A stretch of 64,000 bases of DNA from Branchiostoma floridae (GCF_000003815.2 NC_049994.1:2061288-2125287); one strand, 5' to 3'; shown: positions 33,340-44,159, counted from the stretch's first letter. Notes: generated by a model from the letters alone, not told the origin. Numbers and translations are program-made.

Positions 33340-33570
33340 TTCCCATTGACACAAACATGAAGAACCCTGTCTATAGTGACCACTGATCTACTCTGACCAT
33401 TGTTTTTACAATGTAAGTACCTGTCGTGGTACCTACAGACAAGTTTTTCTGAACACAAACCTGTTCAAGAAGACCACCCAGAAAAATCCAGTTTCTGTAC
33501 ACAGGTGGTCACTATAGACAATATCCTTAATGCTTAAGTCAATGGGAAAAATTATCCAAGGGACCACACT
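33340..33570. repeat. Inverted-repeat element with CTATAGTGACCAC ends
   Basis: TGTCTATAGTGACCAC (33367) and GTGGTCACTATAGACA (33506) are perfect inverted blocks about 125 bp apart. Flanking words (TTTTTCCCATTGACACAA / AAGTCAATGGGAAAAA) extend the inversion outward. Confidence 0.65.
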
Positions 33571-33610
33571 GTAAGAGGTCCCACTGGCCAGGAGTAGAAG
33601 TGGTCACTTA

Positions 33611-33788
33611 TACAGTGGAAGCCGCTTAATTGCACACCCAATTTGCCGGCAAATCCCGTTCAATTATCCGGCGTGTGCGATAATGCGAAGTTACCCAGTT
33701 GGACCGCAGCGCCACGGGATTTTTGGATTTCGTGCAATTGACCGAAGTGTGCGTTTATCCGACGTGCAATTAACTGGCTTCCACTGTA
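33611..33788. mobile_element. MITE with TACAGTGGAAGCC ends
   Basis: TACAGTGGAAGCCGCTTAAT and the inverted ATTAACTGGCTTCCACTGTA bound 178 bp, with TA at both edges as in Tc1/mariner/pogo-type elements. It lies 78 bp downstream of the MFF stop codon, so it may fall in the 3' UTR. Confidence 0.8.
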
Positions 33789-33866
33789 CAGGTTTGACTG
33801 TACTTCAAAATGTCCAAAACCCAAGAAAATAAATTGAAGTGGCCTGAACTGAACTCTATCCCCCCT

Positions 33867-34080
33867 CTAGTCTCTCCTGATGTACATCCAGGCATTGATC
33901 AGCCAGAACGCCAGAGTTACGGAGTACAGGATGAGTTCACGCTGGTTTCGCTGCTCGTTTTCGTCCTCTAGGATCCGTAGTCGCCTCCCGACTCTGGACA
34001 GCTGGCGTCGGAGTTCCTCCACTTCGTCTTCCGCCATGGGCGTCACGGCGTCCATGTTTGGTAGGGCCGGCGCCGCATCA
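33867..34080 (-). CDS. mff: mff exon 4 (coiled coil and tail anchor)
   Basis: Acceptor CTACTCCCAG, 214 nt to TAG at 33869-33867. Encodes the coiled coil and the C-terminal anchor LYSVTLAFWLINAWMYIRRD, the most diagnostic part of the protein. Confidence 0.95.
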
Positions 34081-37000
34081 CTGGGAGTAGAAACAGAAAA
34101 AATTAAAGGGGCATTCCACTCCAGAAGGGGGTGATGTTTTCCAATAGATAATGTGTCAATGAATACATAATCAGCCGAATTTTGTTGAATTCACCTTGGG
34201 ATAAATTTTGCAATGTGTGTTTTGTAAAACAATATGACACTCACTAAACCCATGCAGACCCTACCAATGCATTCCCTATGCGTGTAGACACTTCTTTTAT
34301 CGTGAATAATTTCGGCATAAAGGAGGGGCGCTAAGCACACCAAGAAGTTCAATTGTTCACAAGATATCAAAGAACACATAACAAGACGTATTTTTCTTAA
34401 TCTTAGCGCCCCTGAAATTAGCTTTGTAACCTTACCTAAAAATTTTGCATTGTATTCAACCATAGGATTAATTCAATTAGCGGGTACTTGGGGAGTTTAG
34501 TAGAAGACTGAATGCTTTTGAGGCAGGTGGAGTAACTGGGTACTTTATCGTATGATGTGAAGTAGTATGTATTTATTACTTCCTAAAATTAATATCTATC
34601 GGAAAATAACACTCCCATGTGGAGTGGAATACCCCTTTAACAGATGCTTTGAAATCCATCCCACACTTTTCTGTGTACAGGAGTGGTGTCCATCTCTGTA
34701 TCTATAGCCCACGCATCACACAAGCCAAGATTTTTGCAGCATTGAAATATTACAACTTTATATTAGAAATGTACAAAATCTTTCTTACATGTAGACTTAC
34801 ATGATGTTTTCTCTATCTTTACCAGTCTTAAATCATTCCTTTCCTTGCTATGAAAGTCTTTTGCCAAATTTGTACTGGGCCAGGTAGCAGCAAGAGGGTT
34901 AGATACAAAACTGACATCTTTTATCATCTTTTGCACATCCTTAAATTGTTGGCCTGTTAAGGTAGCCTGTTGCTTCTAACACCAGGGGTCCCTAGCATTT
35001 GCACAAACCCTATGAAATTCATACGAATATTATGTGATACACACGAATCACTATGCGAAAACGTACGAATATTATGAAATTCGCACGATTCACTATGCAA
35101 AAACGCACGAATATTATGAAATTCGCACGAATCACTATGTGATTCACACGAACCTTATAAGATTTGCACGATCCTTATGCGAAATTACGCAACCACTGCC
35201 GGGGTCACGTGACAGACGGAGCGGGACTTTCAAGATGGCGGCTTTGATTGGCGGCGACGGAAAATACGATGTAACAAGCCGAAAAGAAGCAAAACAGTAG
35301 CTCACGGGCTATCAAATACATCTTTGCGACGGTAAATGTCCATTCCATGCCTTGAAATATAAATATCACGGGTAGAAGCGCTCAAAATCATGCCTCCTCC
35401 CGGCCGCTGTTTTTGCATAAGGATTGTGCAAATCTCATAAGGTTGGTGGGAATCATATAGTGATTCGTGCGAATTTCATAATATTCGTGCGTTTTTGCAT
35501 AGTGATTCGTGCAAATTTCATAATATTCGTGCGTTTTCGCATAGTGATTCATGTGTATCACATAATATTCGTACGAATTTCATAGGGTTCGTGCAAATGC
35601 TTAGGCACCCCTGAACTCTGCATTGGCTAGTGAATCTGTAGTGGGTAGGTTTCAGGATGAAGGTTAAATAGAGCAGAAGTATTTTATCAGTGACACAGTT
35701 TTTCATGATAATGCAGATATTGAAATCTTTGTAGCTTTTTTGTTTTCCACAACCTCTTCTCCACAAATTCCTAACACCACTAATACGCATTTCTAATGTA
35801 TTAGTACAGTACTACAGAATCAGGGCTCGAAATTCATTTTTGGGATTAGGTGCACTGGTGCACCCTGCTTAAAAAATTGGGTGCACCAAAAAAAAATTGG
35901 GCGCACCACTTAAATTTAAGTAATAACCTAATAATAATAATACTTAGTTACAAGCTATCAAGCTAGACATTTTTATTATCTTTCTAACAAGAATATGATG
36001 TATACTACTGTATACTTTAATATCTTTACATACATAAACCTTAGAAAATATTTGGGTGCACCCTGTGCACGCACAGAAAATAATTGGGTGCACAGCTCCA
36101 ATTTTGGGTGCACCTGGGTGCACATGCACCCAGTATTTCGAAAATTGATTTAAATGTGAATTTTAACCATCCCTTTTCCCCTTAAATACAATACAAATAA
36201 ATTACAGTACCTTTCAGGAATCGCGATCCCGTTGGGCATACCACGGTTGGTAAGGGGTTCCTTCCTCCCGCTGGCCGTGCGTGGGCGGGACCGCGGGCGT
36301 TCCTCGATCTCCAGACTGTCCAGGTGTTCCTCTAGCGTGAGGGTGCGAGGGGGGGTCTGGAGGCTGACGGGAGGGGGCTGGGAGGGGAGCATGGTGTCTA
36401 GGTCCAGGGTCCGGGGGGACTGGTGTTGTCCTTTGTACTGTCCTTCTCCTGTAAAGAAATCAGTAGCATAACTTGTACAGAGGAATACAAATACTGCACA
36501 TGCAAAAACCTTTCGTATGGTTTTATGTCTGCGGTTTGTGCGGTAGCTGCTTCACCGTGAACTCAAAACCACTGCGAACATCTTCCTTCTTTCTTCTGCT
36601 TGTGCCAACTACTAGTACAGCACCCCTTCTTGCTACATGTACGTACTACAATACACTATGTCAGACTCACTATAATGAAATGTTTGAGGTACTTGCCACA
36701 TTAAAGGTACACAAATATTTAAAAATACATTTCTTAGCATTGAATTTCGTTCATTTCTTTGTGCGATGTATCATATAACACCGTATGGTGGAAAAGTAAT
36801 ACTGTACTATGTATTCAGAGGGTAGATACGGTTAGATCAGTGACTGATAGTTGACCAAAGTTATACTAACTTTACATACTGTAAATGCATTTTAAGTTCG
36901 CAGCGATTTAATTTTGCAGTAGCAGGAAAAGGGACTTTTCGCTATGGTTCACGATAGCATCATGCACTGTAGTCTCTTTCTGCCAAGGAAAAATGTTTGC

Positions 37001-38385
37001 GGTGGTTTTAAGTTCGCAGTGAAGCGGCCACCACGAAAACTGCCGACATTAAACCACCGCAAAAGTTTCTGTTTTACAGTAGTTAAGTATCTAAATGTAT
37101 TGGTGCACTAAACAGCAAAATATTAGGTGCACCAACCCAAATTTTAGGAGCACAAATGCGCATATGCACCCAGTATTTCAGCAATGATTTATACCGTACC
37201 TGCGACCATGATGCGGTCTGGCACGTCCATGCTGTGATGAAGCATTCGCGAATCGTCCCTGCTCGGGGCGGCATAACCCTCATCTCCCTCCGCAACCTGG
37301 ATCTTGTCTGGGACCCTCATCTTCACACAGAAAAACAAATACATTGCATTTAGATACTCATGATGTAATCAATAGATTAAGAAAGACAAAGCAGCTATCC
37401 CCTATTGAGGTGAAGCATGACACCTTTTCTACATACATGTAGTGGGAATAGTGTAATAATAATATGGCTGATTATTTAGCTTAAAGCACAAAAGGACATC
37501 TCTCCTTTTATCCACAAGTGTGTCTGCATGCCCATTTTCTGTAACAAGGGATACTGCATTAGAAGAAGAAGAAAAAGGGATACTAACCTACAGCTAGTCA
37601 TGCTATTTAATCTCACATAGCTTCTTATGGCAAGAAACAGCAAGTTTCTGTAGCAGGGTACATTTTATATGTACTAAAATTGCAGGGAGTAGTTGCTTAA
37701 GTTAAGGTCCCTCCTTGAACACAGGATGCCCATTTCTTTATTATCCCTTTAATAGTGCAGCCAAAACCATGATGCCGTCCTCACTTTTTAAACCAGAGTC
37801 TCCCAGTTACAAAATATATACTGTACTACAGTACTTACTAGTAGGTAATTGTAACCAGGTGAGGAATTCATAATCTCCAAGCAGATTCCTCCGGTGGCAT
37901 AAAACAGTAACAGTAGGGCTTAGTCCCTCTGTTGGATTGTGTATTAGTTAGTTAGTTAGACCAACTCTCTCTGTAAATATACTTAGATCTCTGTGTCATT
38001 ATCCTAGACCTGTATCCTGTAACTGTAACTTGTTGTAGTCCTAAGTGAAACACATTGTATTATATGTTACTTGAGTTTAGCATAGGTTGAATAAACACGG
38101 GCCACAAATAGAAATCGACTGGTTTGGCTGAGTTCCTGATAAGCTGATATAGGACTTAGATACCAAACACCCGAAACGTGCGGTGGCCAATTTTACCCCT
38201 CTGCCGGCTGAAGTCCTTCCCCAGCTTTAATATGTTACTGTTTTATGCCACCGGAGGAATCTGCTTGGAGATTAAGGAATTCATACCTTTGTGGATATAT
38301 CAGCCGTGTATTCTGCATTGTAGGAGTATCTCAGTGTGTCCAGGTCCTGCTCTGGAGGGTTGAATGCTTTGGTGGGACTGGCCAT
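33867..38385 (-). CDS. mff: Mitochondrial fission factor (MFF) homologue, four coding exons
   Basis: Exons at 38385-38287, 37320-37200, 36448-36211 and 34080-33867 (99, 121, 238 and 214 nt) join to 672 nt: 223 codons plus TAG. All junctions are GT/AG and all phases agree. The protein is a tail-anchored outer-membrane adaptor that recruits the dynamin-related GTPase Drp1 to mitochondria and peroxisomes. Visible signs are the N-terminal YNAEYTADIS segment (residues 22-31) and two short repeats, MRVPDKIQVA (34-43) and MDVPDRIMVAG (64-74). A TPPRTLTLEEHLDSLEIEERP-like block covers about 105-125, a heptad coiled coil lies at about 171-200 (VEELRRQLSRVGRRLRILED), and one TM helix (about 203-220) ends in RRD. 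The protein is shorter than the longest vertebrate isoforms but near the short ones. Assignment is from motif recognition. Confidence 0.92.
34982..35612. mobile_element. Foldback element in mff intron 3 with promoter-like loop
   Basis: Arms of about 200 bp (34982-35190 and 35408-35612) are inverted copies built from repeated units of the ACGAATATTATGAAATTCGC and GAATCACTATGCAAAAACG type. The non-repeated loop is GC-rich. It carries TCACGTGA (35205-35212), AAGATGGCGGC (35232-35242, a YY1-type motif containing an ATG) and GATTGGC, then 21 codons starting MAALIGGDGKYDVTSRKEAK. The loop looks like a captured promoter and first exon. Confidence 0.8.
35822..36140. repeat. GGGTGCACC-rich dispersed repeat
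   Basis: Begins GGGCTCGAAATTCATTTTTG and contains at least eight GGTGCAC/GTGCACC words, ending TGCACCCAGTATTTCG. A truncated relative at 37100-37180 ends TGCACCCAGTATTTCAG. Both lie in mff introns. Confidence 0.6.
36211..36448 (-). CDS. mff: mff exon 3
   Basis: Acceptor TTCTTTACAG, donor AAAG|GTACTG, 238 nt. Proline-rich (SQPPPVSLQTPPRTLTLEEH), followed by an Arg-rich stretch RPRSRPRTASGRK. Strongly GC-rich relative to the introns. Confidence 0.88.
36877..37081. mobile_element. MITE with TACTGTAAAT ends, copy 2 (mff intron 2)
   Basis: Left TACTGTAAATGCATTTTAAG, right TTCTGTTTTACAGTA. The interior CGCAGCGATTTAAT...ACCACCGCAAAAG is the reverse complement of copy 1 at 32525-32736. Confidence 0.7.
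37200..37320 (-). CDS. mff: mff exon 2
   Basis: Acceptor GTGTGAAG, donor GCAG|GTACGG, 121 nt. Encodes both VPD(K/R)I repeats; in vertebrate MFF these lie in the Drp1-interacting N-terminal region. Confidence 0.9.
37862..38283. mobile_element. MITE with 9-bp target-site duplication at the mff exon 1 donor
   Basis: The element at 37871-38274 (404 bp) has long inverted ends, TAATCTCCAAGCAGATTCCT and AGGAATCTGCTTGGAGATTA, continuing through CCGGTGGCATAAAACAGTAACA with only small differences. AGGAATTCA flanks it at 37862-37870 and 38275-38283. A 9-bp duplication suggests a Mutator-like origin. Confidence 0.92.
38287..38385 (-). CDS. mff: mff exon 1 (start)
   Basis: ATG at 38385-38383 in context TACCATGG; 33 codons, phase 0 out, donor AAG|GTATGA. 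Bases 4-6 of the donor belong to the 9-bp target duplication of the MITE at 37871-38274. Confidence 0.88.
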
Positions 38386-39984
38386 GGTACAACAACTTCA
38401 GCTTCCTACAAAACTTAACAGTCACTGGAACAAAGGAAAGAAAGGCAAAATCTCCTCTTTAATAATACTAGTAGTTGAATACAGGAAATTCTTTCTTTCT
38501 TTCTTCCTTTAGAGACAACTGTCATTATGTTGATCATATGGCTTCTTTAGATGCTGCAATTTGTAAATGGCTTTATGTTTGCTGATATTCAATTTTACAG
38601 AAGGGAAAAACGGAAAATTCCTTACACTACTTTATCCACTTTTATGTCTAATCGATTATTAAACGTTATACGCCCATTCCTCATTAACTGGGAAAATTGG
38701 AGGTAGAAAATTGTAAAAAATAAAGTTGTCCAAAACGCTTACCTGCTGGTATGAACTTGTTACCACTTATATCGACTATCTTTTGCTATTTTTGTCTGGT
38801 GCTAACACGCTTAATTTTGGAGATATTTGATTTTTAGTAGGCCATGTCATCTTTCCTACAATTTCGTAATAAAGAGCATATTACTACACAGAGAAATGTT
38901 CCAGCAAGTAATAGTGGATCAACAACAGCCAAATTAGCGAATTTTCCAACCCCAAACCTTCAAATTACACGCCAATGAGAAATATTTAACCGCCGTGTCA
39001 TTTGTTTCGGAATAATCATCAAAATTACTAGCTATTAAGTTTGCTACATTTGTATAAAAGTAAATAAATGATTTTTTTTCTGATATGAAGACAAACCGTT
39101 TAATACTCCTTAATTTTCACCCTGTAGGATGGGATAAGAGCGATAGAATATATTTATGAAAATGGTTGGAAGCAGGCGATATCTATTCTACAGGTAAATG
39201 CCAATGAACTATGGTAACGTAAATTACAGAATCTCTAACATTTGGAGGAAAGCCGAATAGTGTACATACTGGCTCTATTTGAACTGATCAGGTCATGTTC
39301 GTCTATAATGCTGGACCTCTTATCTTCATGTTGCTAACTCAGAGTAGCAAAAAAGTGTATCTTTGTTATCCGGAATACCCGTATAATCTTGTTCGTCCTA
39401 TACCCACCCGGACTCTGCGGAAAGACACCCAAGAAATGCAAGGTCTCTATCTTGGCGGGGTCTATTTAAATACATGCTAAGTAACAAAGGATTCACGCAA
39501 TCACATGCTCTAGGTCAGAACCGCTTCGTCCTCGCGTCCTTTAATCAAGTCTTTGGGAATAGCAGGACATGATGCGATGGCAACATGCACCAGATGGACT
39601 GGGCCTTTCTAGCACAAGCTTTCGATATTGGAAGGACAACAAACTAAACACCAGTTATCGCACTTCTTATAAAACATTTTTTAATGTCAGGACAATCTTT
39701 GTTCGTGGAACAAACACAATGTCACATCAATATAGAATGAATGTGCTACCTAACAAAATGTCCATCCATACACCTTATATCGTGTGGTTCAATAATACCG
39801 GCAGAAAGAACTGTGTAATATGTGTATAACAAGGCTTTTGTTGATGAGCAAGGCTATAAACAACATTATCATATAGCCAGGCGCCGCGGACCAATCAGAA
39901 GGCCCCGTTCCACGTTGGTTATGACGCCGTAACACAAAGATCCAGGCCAGGCAGGTGGGTTTCGCTCCTCTTATTGGTCAGAAT

Positions 39985-40095
39985 GAATCGACACCGGCAC
40001 CGGTGTCGATTTGCATCGACACCGGCACCAGTGTCGATGCTCATAAAACCACCTCGTTCGCTTCGCTCACATCGGTGGTTTTATTCGGTGGTTAT
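39985..40095. repeat. Cluster of palindromes (ATCGACACCGG and AAAACCACC stems)
   Basis: Two adjacent near-identical 24-bp palindromes (arms ATCGACACCGG / CCGGTGTCGAT, the second with one mismatch) are separated by TTGC. They are followed by AAAACCACC and inverted GGTGGTTTT with a 20-nt loop. Extrusion as cruciforms or hairpins is possible. Confidence 0.85.
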
Positions 40096-40999
40096 AGCAA
40101 AGGACCAGGCGTTATGACACCATATACACCTCGGGGCGGGTCATTAACCCTTAAGTGAATTTTCCAAAAGAGAGCTGCATGTGTAAAGGCAGTCTGTTCT
40201 ACAGTTATCCTGGCAGCCTGTCCCTTTATACTAATGCCACATGATTACATGACAACCCAGCGTTATATAGATCTTGACTTTATAGAGTGGGATTGGTTTC
40301 ACAAATAGCTTTCTGCCTTGAACCATGTGTCTGTCCATGTAAAACAATTCTGTGCATCAATTCTGTGCAGTCACGACTGGTTGAAAGAGTAGTTTGCTTC
40401 TAATTAACAAGATTTCCAACCTAAACAAGCAAAGGTGAAAACTTCGGAACATCTAATGATAGTGAAGTCTTAACTTAAGTTAGCTATTAACTTCTGCAGC
40501 CCATATGCTTTTGATCATGGAGCTTATAACTCAATGACAAGTCCTCAATGTAGATAACGTGGCGCTAGCGTAAATAGTGTCGCTGATTTACCGCCGTCTG
40601 TACGTTTATATAAAGGGGTCCACTGTGTAAAACGAGAAATATTTCTGTGACACGAATCTTGACTACATTGACCTTCATAATTAGCTGATCGTAATCTCTG
40701 TTGCTATTTAAGACAAACATGCTTGAAACGTACCTTACTTCATCAGTTAGTGTTGAGCATGAATTTCTGTCATTCCAGTCGTGTGATCTTCAAAAAGCGC
40801 GCGAAAATGACGACAAACTTGGATGAGTCTACTTTGACAACAGGGGTTTATTTTGGTTCAGTCCAACCCAATATACATTTATTCAACTTGGTACTATACA
40901 TTCCGTGTAATGTTGATTATTAAAGCATCAGATATCAATATAAACACCCGCATCTTTCCAAGTTGGTGCATGTCAGGTTTATCATTTGAACATCGTCCC

Positions 41000-41450
41000 T
41001 GTAACAGTGGGGTTCTAGCGCTGCCAAACTGACCACGCCAACAGCTCTTGAGCTTTTGGTGTTGTGGTTTGCACGTTGGATTTGTGATCCAGCTGCCCGA
41101 GTTCGGCGCAGGTTCGAATCCCAGGAGTCGGGATGTTGTTTATTTCTGTTCTTACTCGCCCCTCTGAATTTCTACAATGGTTCCCACGCCGGCCCTGTGA
41201 GTAACAGGCTAGTATGTGCCACACAGGGATGTCGAACTCGGAGATTCGAGGACGAATCTTGAAAAGAAAAGGGGGAGTAGTGCAACAGTGGTGTTCAAGG
41301 ACTGCTAAACCGAAGACGCCTTTTGGCCGAACGGTTTGCACGTTCGATTTGTGATCCGGCTGCCCGGGTTCGGCGCGGGTTCGAATCCCGGGAGTCGGGG
41401 TTGTTGTTTCTTTCTGTTCTTACTCGCCCCTCGTATTTCTACATTCCTAT
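41000..41450 (+). mobile_element. Two tandem tRNA-like SINE units
   Basis: Two units 267 bp apart share GGTTTGCACGTT, GATTTGTGATCC, GCTGCCCG, GTTCGGCGC, a B-box-like GGTTCGAATCC (41111 and 41378), AGTCGGG and a tail TTTCTGTTCTTACTCGCCCC. The stems do not close as a tRNA (T and anticodon stems have mismatches), so these are tRNA-derived SINEs. The leader AGCGCTGCCAAACTGACCAC matches the minus-strand fragment at 26615-26725. Confidence 0.65.
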
Positions 41451-42611
41451 GAGAAATGAAAAGTCCCAGCATCGTAAAATTCACTGAAACAGGAACATAT
41501 AAACAGACTGCATTGTGACTCTATGGCAAGCCAAGCCCACCTACAGTAACATTACAGCAGATAATACGTCTTTGGTTGATGTGCTCTTGCTGAACATCCG
41601 ATGACATGTTGAAGAAAAAAAATGGTAACGTAAATTATATGGTGACGTAAATTATATTTATGCTTTTAATGATGAATAAAATTTTAACAAACAGCTCTGG
41701 AAAGATTAACTCTGCAGGCAATTACTTATCTGGGAGCATTCTTTCCTATGAGTACAAAAGTAATGATCTTTCTATAATTCTAAGGGACTTATTATGGTAA
41801 CGTAAATTATATCAAAAAAGTGACAAACGGCCTGAGATTGGCGGTTATAGTCATGTTTCCAACATTCGTGTTTTATGTGTTCTGTCATTTGTTTATTACG
41901 CAACACCACTGTTTAGCAGATAAAACAGTGAAAACATTATCGGAAAATGTCTTTTCGTAAGCGAATTACACCCAACAGAAGTTCGGTAACGTAAATTATA
42001 CAAAAGTTGGCGACAAGAATAAAACGGCATCTGACGTAAAAAGGTCGTCTGCTGGACAAGTTCATCAACACGTGACAAGCCGGCCTAAGTGGTTGATGTA
42101 AATTATGACTGAAAATTTAAAGAACTAACGTCTTTTCATTACCAGAATGCCACGATATTCACCTTTATAGCATTTCCGACACGTGTTTTTAGCGTGTTTC
42201 TAAGCAAAACCTTACCCGGGACGACCAAAAGGCAACTAACAATGGTGGGAAAACATTGCTTAGCATATTACTATCATGTACTTGTAACGGAAAAGGGCAA
42301 AATACGTAGTCATTGTGTCTTTAAAGAAAACTGTGGCCCGCTGCTTATGTGCGACAGCAATTTGCCCCTTTAACGAGGAATGGGCGTATAACGTTACTCC
42401 AAAGTTCAACTTCAAGGTTATGAAAGCAAGATATTGACTTTGACACATGGGTTATCTCTTTGATAGAGAAGTCGTGCGTATGATAGAATAACATCCAAAA
42501 ACAACCGCATATATTTCAGCCTGAATTCAAGAAATAATTTACAGAAGTAATATGACAAGCCAAATTATGTTCATGAAAACCCGTAAATTATTTACTACTG
42601 ACAAATTGTTA

Positions 42612-42850
42612 CGAATTTTCTAGCCTGGGAACCATACCATCGAGGCGCTCGGCGGTGTAGGGGTGACCGCCCGTATTGAATAAAAGTCCCACCCTGTGGA
42701 TCCAGTCTCCAAACTCAAAAGGCCGGCTACAAGCTCTATCGGCGAAATCTCAAAGGGCAGCTAATCAGACAGGCTGACAGAAGCAGGTCGGTGCCGGGTA
42801 AAGCTCCCCAAAGCCGACCGCGGAGTATGGTACCCAGGCTACGAATTTTC
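42612..42850. mobile_element. MITE with TAGCCTGGG ends and 9-bp target-site duplication
   Basis: The element at 42621-42841 (221 bp) has ends TAGCCTGGGAACCATAC and GTATGGTACCCAGGCTA. It is flanked by CGAATTTTC on both sides (42612-42620, 42842-42850). The ends resemble the TACCCTGGGAAA ends of the MITE at 7929. Confidence 0.88.
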
Positions 42851-43854
42851 TGGCGTATTTTGTTAATATGCTTAAGGTTCTACTTACAAATTCTGCTCTC
42901 AGTCTTCAAAATATGTTCTGGTTGACACGACAACTTGGTGACAAACTGTTACGTGAGCTTTCTTGCTGAGAATATTTAGAAAAGACAGAAAGGTTGTCAC
43001 TTCGTCTCTTCCTGACAAATTTCATCCGCCATTTTGGGAAGGAAATCTCGTAAGTTCACGCGAGACGTAGTGACAAGCGGCTCCTAGCGATTTGATGTAG
43101 CACTGCAAAATGATAATGATAATGTAATGGGCTAAATGTAATAGGCATACTGTTACACGAAATACTAAAAGTAACGATAACCAGCAAGACAACATTTTTA
43201 CAAAAATTAAGAATGTTTTCCCCGTTGTCTTTTTTCAAGCTACTTACACATACTACACATAATATTAGGCTCGCCCTATTGTGTTCGAGTACAAAAAAAA
43301 AATCTTTAGTATACTTGGTTTTTGAATCAGGTCATTAACATAATCATACTATACCACTAGGCTCGCCCTATGATGGTATTGTGTCCGAGTAGAAAAACAA
43401 GAAAGAAATAAACGGTTGCAATTTACAATATGCAGTTATACATGTAATATTTTGTTTGTTTGAACCTTTGTTTATTCATGAAACTCAAATCCGCCTACAG
43501 GCCGCTTTTCAAAATATTGAGGTCATGAGCTCTAAGTTCTGATTGGATCCTGATAAGAGAAGAAATAAAAAGACCACGCCAGCAAAAGGGAAAGACATAA
43601 ATTTGTAGTATTAACGTTGTCTGAGAATAGTAGATCGTCCCAGCCAAATGTAAGACATGTAAACACCCAAAGGCATGCTAACCATTCAAGTTCAACGTTT
43701 ATTAAACTATGGCAGCAGCGCATAGCTATACGTGTTTTGTTCCTCCAAATACTTCAAAGATAAGACTAAGATAGTTTCTTTCACTACACCGTTTTTGCTT
43801 AAAGCATTTCTAGACTGAGTAATTTTTCAGGCTTCCATGATCAAACGCGTCGCG
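42851..43854. other. No gene recognised; one small direct repeat
   Basis: TAGGCTCGCCCTAT...TGTG(T/-)CCGAGTA occurs at 43267 and again at 43360. The rest is unremarkable. Confidence 0.4.
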
Positions 43855-43893
43855 TACCTCTACCTGTATCTGTATCTGTATCTGTATCTATAT
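43855..43893 (+). repeat. (CTGTAT)n microsatellite
   Basis: About five units of CTGTAT with variants. Confidence 0.8.
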
Positions 43894-44159
43894 AGCCGCT
43901 ATAACCGCCCTTTGGCGCGGCGTACTCTTGATCATTGAACGTTGCATCATGCACCCAAAGCACTGTCTATTGGGGTGGACAAAGCCAGCGTGCGTGGCAA
44001 TGTTGTCTGTTTCGAGATAAAAGACACATATACGGATCCCATTGTTGATGAATACCAGCGTTGTTGTATATCAATACACCTGGAGAGTATGCCCCTGCCC
44101 AAATGTATATTTGCGTAAAGCTCATCTGTCATATGAATTTAACAATCATATGTATGATA

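Larger units (their letters stand above)
38662..42395. mobile_element. Putative 3.7 kb non-autonomous DNA transposon with perfect 21-bp inverted ends
   Basis: AACGTTATACGCCCATTCCT plus C at 38662-38682 is exactly inverted at 42375-42395, and similarity extends a few bases inward (TTAA). Between them no transposase is visible. The motif GGT(A/G)ACGTAAATTA(TA) occurs at 39213, 41624, 41641, 41796 and 41985, with a variant at 42091, mostly near the right end. That placement fits subterminal transposase-binding repeats. SINE units and a palindrome cluster sit inside. No clear target duplication was found. It begins 277 bp upstream of the mff start codon. Confidence 0.55.

Noticed and set aside
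35034-35300. 88-codon ORF with repeated HYAKTHEYYEIRTN-like units
   Set aside because: The repeats are the sub-repeats of the foldback arm; only the last 21 codons lie in the non-repetitive loop and are discussed as a possible captured exon.
41316-41398. Two tRNA genes with B-box GGTTCGAATCC
   Set aside because: The acceptor stem is not formed, and the T and anticodon stems contain mismatches. The tandem units share a long 3' tail, as in a SINE.
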